Assembly: GCF_963576675.1 (NCBI RefSeq)
Contig: NC_088918.1
Location: 58,423,501 to 58,487,500, forward strand
Direction: 5' to 3'
Length of the DNA: 64,000 nt
DNA from: Euphorbia lathyris
Taxonomy: Eukaryota > Streptophyta > Magnoliopsida > Malpighiales > Euphorbiaceae
The notes under the pieces: generated by a model
Database searches by the model: none
What the model was told of the DNA's origin: nothing
The model's input: the letters and a program-made list of their open reading frames with translations, nothing else
Shown: one piece after another, positions 58,213 to 64,000 of the stretch
Layout: each line of letters starts with the position of its first letter
Position numbering within the stretch: the stretch's first letter is position 1
Made by a program: the position numbers and the translations under genes

Positions 58213-58574
58213 AGTTATACATGGATATAAAAATTAGAAAAAATATTAATGATGTAAATCGGATTATTTCTGAAAACCCGTGTTACAAAATTGTCGCTCT
58301 TACTAAGTTGTAGCACAGTTGGAAGAATAAGGAAAATACCGAACAGAAAAAATTTGAGATGATCGGTGGACGAGGTCGTTTTTTTTAAAACGTCCTGGGT
58401 TATTTTGAGATTGTGCAAACAAACTATCAATCGGTATCTCTATAATAAAATAATCAAATTATTGGAAGGATAAAAAAGAAGAAAAGAGAATATTTTACTT
58501 GGGAAGGTTTAAATAACTAATATTTTTTCTAAAATTGCACATAATGCACTTACATTAAAGAAGAAATAAAAATA
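58213..58574. other. Non-coding stretch
   Basis: No gene or repeat end recognised. A minus-strand ORF at 58215-58430 looks random. Confidence 0.45.
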
Positions 58575-58960
58575 CCCACCTCATCCGGATGTGATTCGAA
58601 CCCATGACTTCCTTAATTATAGGTATGCTCTCAGCCACTAGACTAAGGTGTTGTTTGATAAAACTGAAAATTAAGTGCTGAAAAAATAAGTACTGAATTT
58701 TAAGTGCTGAATATTATAAGTGCTGAAAATATTGAATGATTTAATTTATATAAAAATATTAGTTGATAATGTTGAACTTAAAATGTTAAGTTAAATATTT
58801 TTACCTATCAAAATAAGTGGTTTTTAACTTAATTAACTAATTTAAGTGGTGGAGAAACAACAGTTATCAAACGCACTTAAATTAAATAAGTGCTTAACAT
58901 TTTAATTTAAGCAATTAAGTGGTTTATCAAACAAGGCCTAAGAGTTTCACCACATAACTA
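58575..58960 (-). repeat. tRNA-derived SINE-like sequence split by a Tourist MITE
   Basis: With the MITE removed, the minus strand reads an A-box-like TTAGTCTAGTGGCTGAGAGC and, about 30 bases on, a B box GGTTCGAATCACATCC, the pol III promoter layout of tRNA-derived SINEs. It cannot be a tRNA: the acceptor stem does not pair and there is no clear anticodon arm. The 3' limit is not defined. Confidence 0.55.
58647..58938. mobile_element. Tourist-like MITE (PIF/Harbinger), copy 2
   Basis: The 292-bp element starts GGTGTTGTTTGATAAAAC and ends inverted GGCCTTGTTTGATAAACC, flanked by TAA (58644-58646 and 58939-58941). It is highly similar to and of the same length as 12553-12844, so the family was active fairly recently. 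Confidence 0.93.
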
Positions 58961-59094
58961 ATATAAAATAAAAAAATATAATTAAATAAAAAATTCTCTA
59001 AAAATATAAGTGTCCACATAACACCAATCCAACTCGGCTCGGTTCGGGACGGACAACGACACGTATATGGTGGTCAAAGGTCAAATAAACATCA

Positions 59095-59518
59095 TGTAAA
59101 TCTTTTTCCTTTTATAAAAATGGTATCCGTTGAAGCACATCCTAGGAGTATGCACCACCTTGTAAACTCTACTCATAAGTGATAAGTTTCTTATGTGAGA
59201 TTCTTATCGCTTCTTTATCCTTTATGGGACTTAGTGGGTATATAAATGAGCTTTGAGACACTTAGTGCTCGTTTATTTTCATTTTTCGGAACTGTTTTTT
59301 GCCTTTTAATTCTAAGTAGGAGATAAAAAATGTTTGGTAAAAATTCAAAACAGTTGCTTTTACAAAAAATCAACTAATATCTAGTATCTATCAGTAACAA
59401 CAAACAGCAAACAGGAGCATGTGAACCAAACAGGTCATTAGTCAAATATGATCAAATATCAAATGGAATCAATCCAACACAATACTTATATAAATTCACA
59501 ATAGGGCTAAGCCCAACA
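59095..59518 (-). mobile_element. 3' LTR of a copia element, with a possible small MITE inside
   Basis: On the minus strand a polypurine stretch AAGTGGAGGAT is followed by TGTTGGGCTTAGCCC (from 59518). The block runs to about 59095, ending ATTTACA. From about 59268 to 59441 there is an insert with CTCGTTTATTTTCA and inverted CCTGTTTGGTTCA ends that looks like a small MITE. The LTR ends are inferred, and no second LTR lies in the window. Confidence 0.6.
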
Positions 59519-61800
59519 ATCCTCCACTTGAATTTTTAAAACGTTTTATTAAACAATAACTTTAAAATGTAAGATTGAGAATAAATAAAAGTATCTTTTA
59601 ACTTGAACATTTGTGTAGTGATTACAATTTAGATTTTACTAGAATGACACATAGCCTTGAACTCTATCTCTAATATTATAGGACACCAAACATTTTTAAA
59701 GTATGGTTCAAAAAAGCTTATGCTTTTACAGTGTACGTCTATTCCGGTATAGTAAATGCTCCATAATTTTTGCGCAAAAATCTATAGGAAGCAGCCTCAT
59801 TATCACTTTCGCGTAGGTGAATATATTAGAAGTACTTTTATTGCTAGATGCTTCTCTTTAAACAGAGTATAAATCTCATCAACAATTCATACTTCAATAT
59901 GTGTGATTTATATCCTATATTACATCATAACTTGTTGTTATTCATTGAACTTATTTCTTGAGATCTCCAGTCTATAGGTTGAGTTACCATTATGTGTAAC
60001 TCATCGTTGTAGGGACATAAGTCCCATACTTTTCGAAATATTATAGAATTTCTATCTAATTAATCCTTTCGTTAAAGGATAAACTAAGTTATCTTTAGTG
60101 CATACATGATCCACGCTAACATCTCCTATAGAGAGGAACTCCTTAATGTATTATGTACAACGTATCTACCGTTCTTTATTGTTAATACTAGTTCTGAACT
60201 TCGGCAATAACCACGAACTATCACAGTGGGTTAATACAGCTGGAATCGATCTTTTTCATAAGGGAATCTCATATAACATACCTCTCAATTAACCCAGTTA
60301 TTTAGTAACTGTAGCTATTGGTATTATTTTTTAATCCATAGTTGATTGAGCTAAAATAGTATGTTCTTAAACTTCCATAAGACATTTCCACCAACTATAC
60401 TAAAAATATAGCCATTGGTAATCAAGACCTTCTTTTTCTCTATAACCTTTTATAACCAACATGGCCTTATACTTATCAATTGTTACACATGCTTTCATTT
60501 TTTGTTTGAAAACTCATTTAGAATTTAATGGTCTCGTTCCTAGAGGAATGTACACTGATTTTCATGCATGGTTGTGCATGATGGAATCAATTTCACACCT
60601 CATAGCATGTTTCTATAAAAGGTTTCAATTAGATTTTCTATAATTATAAGGTTCAGCCTCAACCATACATGTTGGAAATTTTGGTCCAAAAGACTTTTTC
60701 ACCCATTTTCCTCATTATAGGCTCTACCTCAACTTCTTGTTGAAGGGTTTAACTATTTTCATCACAGTTTATAGAGTCCATTTTGGTTCTGATCCACCAT
60801 CGTTTTGCTTACATGGAAAATGTTTTAAAAGAACAAGACATTCTTTGATTCCATGATGGGATTCTTATGAATCTCAAGATTTTTATATTCATATAGAAAA
60901 AAAAAGATATGTATTACTTTAAAGTGCATCACCAATAAAAATATAATCCATAATTTTTAGATCTATTTTCGTTTTCTCTAGCAACGAAGCAATTACCCTT
61001 GCAAGACACCCCCACACTTTCAAATAATTATACAAAGATTTCCTTTATTTACATAATTTATATAGTTTCTTTTCTAATTTCTTGTGGGGGTATTTGAAAA
61101 GGTGATTAACTGATAAAACATTCCCCATATATGTTTTATGGCAACCCATAATTGTTTAGTATTGCGTTCATTATTTCCTTTAAGGTACAATTTTTACGCT
61201 TCGCTACTCCATTTGATTAAAGAATGGTGTTACCTCTTGAATAATTCGACATTGGTAAAACAAACTCACCAAATGGTTCAACATATTCACCACCATTATC
61301 ATTTCTAACCACTTTAATTTTTTTTATTAAGTTGATTTTCTACTATTTTTAGGACAAACTTTTCTAAAGCATCACCTTTCTTTTAATTAAATATACATAT
61401 CAATATTTTGTACTATCGTCAATGAAAGTAATAAAATATTTATTACATTTTTTAGTTTTTATAAACTTTAAGTCACAAATATAACTATGTATCACATCAA
61501 ACGGTTTTGTAGTTTCCACCGTATGAAATGAAGACATTGTTAATTTTGTCTCTACACAACTTTCAAATTTATGTTTATAACCAATTTGGAATGAGGGATA
61601 TGTTCTAAATTAATTAATCTACGCAGAACAACATAATTGAGATGTCCAAGTCTACCTCGCCATAAATTAAATGACTCAATGATATAAACAGAAGCATCGT
61701 TATTCTTATTAGTATTCATTGAATTTGACTTATAAGAAATTGTATTGAATTTTCACATCGCATTAGATACATAACCCTCTTTCTGCATACACCCCTATAG
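59519..61800 (-). pseudogene. Ty1/copia pol, heavily decayed
   Basis: The minus strand reads, in order, a GAG-pre-integrase-like RGRLGHLNYVVLRRLINLEH (near 61610-61680), integrase with DLKF, NKYFITFIDDSTKYC and VVRNDNGGEYVEPFGEF (about 61270-61480), and NGVAKRKNCTLKEIMNAI (about 61150-61230). The RT start follows, with IPLGTRPLNSK and KYKAMLVIKGYREKEGLDY (about 60440-60550). Many stops and shifts break it, and the RT core and RNase H are missing or unreadable towards 59519. It is an old copy. Confidence 0.82.
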
Positions 61801-63259
61801 ATAAAATGAACTTTTCAATTAAAAAATCATCTTAAAACCATGAGCTTTATGAAGGCTTCCTCAAACCATGTTTTTCCGAATGTCAAGGTAGCATCTTCAG
61901 AATCACAATATCAGTTCCCTTGATGGAGAATTGGCAGCGAAACACTTTACCCCATCTCCCCGTCGATTCATGGCAATCATTCAGCCTATCTAGAAATCAG
62001 ACCCCCATGCCCCACTGAAGCGTGATGAGGTCGACAAAATGAGGCTCATTCGACCATTAATTTTTGTATCGAAAAGTAAAGGAGCAAGCAGGAACTTGTG
62101 ATGCGAGGTAAGTATGAAGAATCAAAAGGAGATGGTATGATGATGAAAATGGTGCATTATGAAGAGAAGAATTAGGAAAAAAGGAGAGCCAACCTTGAGA
62201 TATAAGGCGTCGATCTAGACGTTTCTCAATGATGTTTGGGAACCCCGACTCTGCTCCCAAATAAAGTATAACCTCTAAATGTAAATTAAAGAGACCATAA
62301 TCTGTTAAGGCATTCTGAAAATTACAGATCAAGTGACTGGAGTAGTCACTTTCTCAGTGTTTCTCATTAGTATGGAGAATACAGTTCATATTGCATATGG
62401 CACACTAAGGAAGGGAAGAGTGAGTATGAATTCCCTCAAGAGATCCTAGTAAATATCATGCTTAGAGTGGCCAGGTTGGCTGTAGAAACCGGTACATCTC
62501 TAATTCCCCAAAACAGAATCTATAACCACAATATTAATGTGCGAGTTTGAGTAGCTCAAAATGTAAATATCAATATTATTATTCCAAACAATGGCAAGAC
62601 CGCCACTACGATCATCACAGTCTACGCAAAAGAAATTGTCGAACTCTATAGTCTATTTAAGTTGGTCAAATTTATTAGCATGCACTAAGGTTTCAACTAA
62701 AAATATAAAAGATGGCCTAGAACTCTTAAACAATACGAACTACACAAGGATGTCAAACCCACGACAGTTCGAGCTAATGCCTATCATTATGCCTCGCGGG
62801 ACTCAACCTAAAATCTGGCCAATACATTAACTTCTGAAGTAGATTTAGTCTCAAATCCAATGTCGATGTAACCACCATGAACACTACCTCCTCCATTCCC
62901 AGTCATCAATTTTCCCTTCTCCTCCTCCTCCTCCCCATTCTCCTCCTCCTTCTCCTTCTTAAGGAGATCAAGCCTAACCATATTTTCCTCACTGCCATCT
63001 GTAGATATTTCCATAAACAATGTCGTAAAAGGGCCAATGTTAGAATCAATGGAACCTGGAGAATAAAAGACATTACCCTTACCTATAGTAATAGGGCTAC
63101 CATTAGCCCCTCTTAGCCACTTCTAACTCCTAGTTCCTATAACATGATGAGGCTGGGCCTTAATCCAAAGTCCATGCGTTTTCACTGGCTCTACACCACT
63201 ATCTCCAAATAGACTTGGGCAAAACACATCAATATGCCCTAACAAGCCACATATGTAAC
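61801..63259 (-). pseudogene. L1-type LINE, ORF1 end and ORF2 endonuclease, decayed
   Basis: The minus strand reads a zinc-knuckle end (YICGLLGHIDVFCP) at about 63205-63256, KTHGLWIKAQPHHVIGTRS, then an acidic Glu-rich linker. ORF2 starts near 62780 with SNCRGFDILV, followed by FIFLVETLVHANKFDQL, CDDRSGGLAIVWNNNIDIYI and the segment 62332-62057 with NALTDYGLF, EKRLDRRLISQGWLSFFPNS and a degraded SSYHL (usual SDHLP). Stops and shifts are frequent, and RT is not reached. It is cut at 63259 by an LTR. The border with the copia remnant near 61800-61900 is uncertain. Confidence 0.82.
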
Positions 63260-64000
63260 TGTTGGCCCAAAATAAATAAATTTTATTTTTATGTATATAG
63301 AAAGCTTATATTTAATTTTAGGGTATAGTTTTCATTTTTCTAAATAAAAGAAATAAAAAGGATGAAAAATATGAAAAATAAAAATAATATATATATATAT
63401 ATATATAAACTAACCTCCAGCTCGGCGAACTGGCAGTCAGCTCGGCAAGTTGGAGGCCAGTCCTTGTTCGGAACCCATTTCGGTCCATCCGACTTCTCCA
63501 AATCTGAACGGAACCACGAGCTAACCCATGAAGCCTAGTCCATCCCCACACCTATGCCTAGCCTTAAAAGTCTCTCTAACCACAAGGTAGTGGGGTGATG
63601 TGGCATGAAAGTTGGAGGAAGTTAGTGGTGGTTTGTGGAAGTTGGTGAGGTGGCAAGTTAGTGGTCAAAATTAGAGAGAAAAATAAGGTTTAGTTGATGA
63701 TTAATTACTCAAAATGCTCTCTCCAAATGCTATAAATAGACCCTCCATTCTTCATAACTAGACACTCACTCAACACAATAAAACCTCTTCCTAAGGTCCC
63801 TTCCAATGCTCTTTATGTAAGTTCTTAGTTCTTGAGTTCTTCCTCTTTATTCTTCATTTTTCTTAGCTTTAAGTCCTTCTTTTAGCTTGCCTTTAGCTTT
63901 AATTCAAGTTCTAATAGCCTATTTCCAAGTTTTTCAATTCAATTTAGCATCCCTAAGCCTTTAGTTTGCTCAATCCTTAGCTAGAATTCTATTTCCAAAT
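63260..64000 (+). mobile_element. LTR of another LTR retrotransposon, runs off the window
   Basis: TGTTGGCCCAAAATAAATAA starts abruptly inside the LINE zinc-knuckle region. A TATA box GCTATAAATAGA lies at about 63729-63740, followed by a transcript-start-like CACTCACTCAACACAATAAA region and T-rich leader-like sequence. This fits the left LTR of an element continuing beyond 64000. An AT microsatellite is at about 63388-63406. The target duplication cannot be checked. Confidence 0.65.

Noticed and set aside
58590..58660. Candidate tRNA gene on the minus strand
   Set aside because: A and B boxes are present, but there is no acceptor stem pairing and no clear anticodon arm. It fits a SINE head better.
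62808..63116. Glu-rich ORF as a separate host gene
   Set aside because: Zinc-knuckle text upstream and endonuclease text downstream in the same strand place it inside a LINE.

Overview
The window looks like AT-rich, repeat-dominated intergenic DNA of a eudicot plant. Supporting signs are plant-only element types (Athila with a tRNA-Asp primer site, a Sirevirus-like copia end with an env-like ORF, L1 elements ending in RNase H, CACTA, Tourist, MULE and Helitron elements) and fragments of plant gene families (B3/REM, F-box with FBA domain, plant-type MsrA). I cannot name the species. No complete, clearly functional host gene is present. The only plausible one is a small ORF at 53705-53944.

Layout. 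1-5605: 3' part of a Sirevirus-like copia element (broken env-like ORF, three polypurine boxes, 3' LTR), with a solo Athila-type LTR inside the ORF. 5606-6851: reverse-strand copia pol remnant split by a pogo-type MITE. 6852-52625: a tandem array of B3 (REM-like) gene copies with a basic period of about 2.4 kb, inflated by transposons. In copy 1 a Helitron entered intron 1 between A and T. Its 5' end, together with the intron end and start of exon 2, was amplified into about six units, and these then received a TRIM, a foldback element, a LINE scrap, a Tourist MITE, a MULE-type MITE holding a CACTA element, a second Helitron, an F-box retrocopy, a Pack-MULE carrying an MsrA exon, and another MULE-type MITE. 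Intron 1 is now 21.4 kb, against about 0.85 kb in copy 2. Between copies 1 and 2 sits an L1 LINE (about 30327-49689), itself split by a 12-kb Athila element and carrying a 1.45-kb tandem duplication. An hAT MITE lies just after copy 2.

52626-64000: sparse sequence with the small ORF, a nested pair of palindromic MULE-type MITEs (56354-58203), a tRNA-derived SINE-like piece split by a second Tourist MITE, a decayed reverse-strand copia element (59095 to about 61800), and a decayed reverse-strand L1 cut by a new LTR at 63260 that runs off the window.

The elements form a layered record: removing insertions by their target duplications restores the B3 repeat period twice independently. The most unusual structure is the intronic Helitron/exon-2 amplification. 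All coding calls come from reading translations and motifs by eye; no database search was run.
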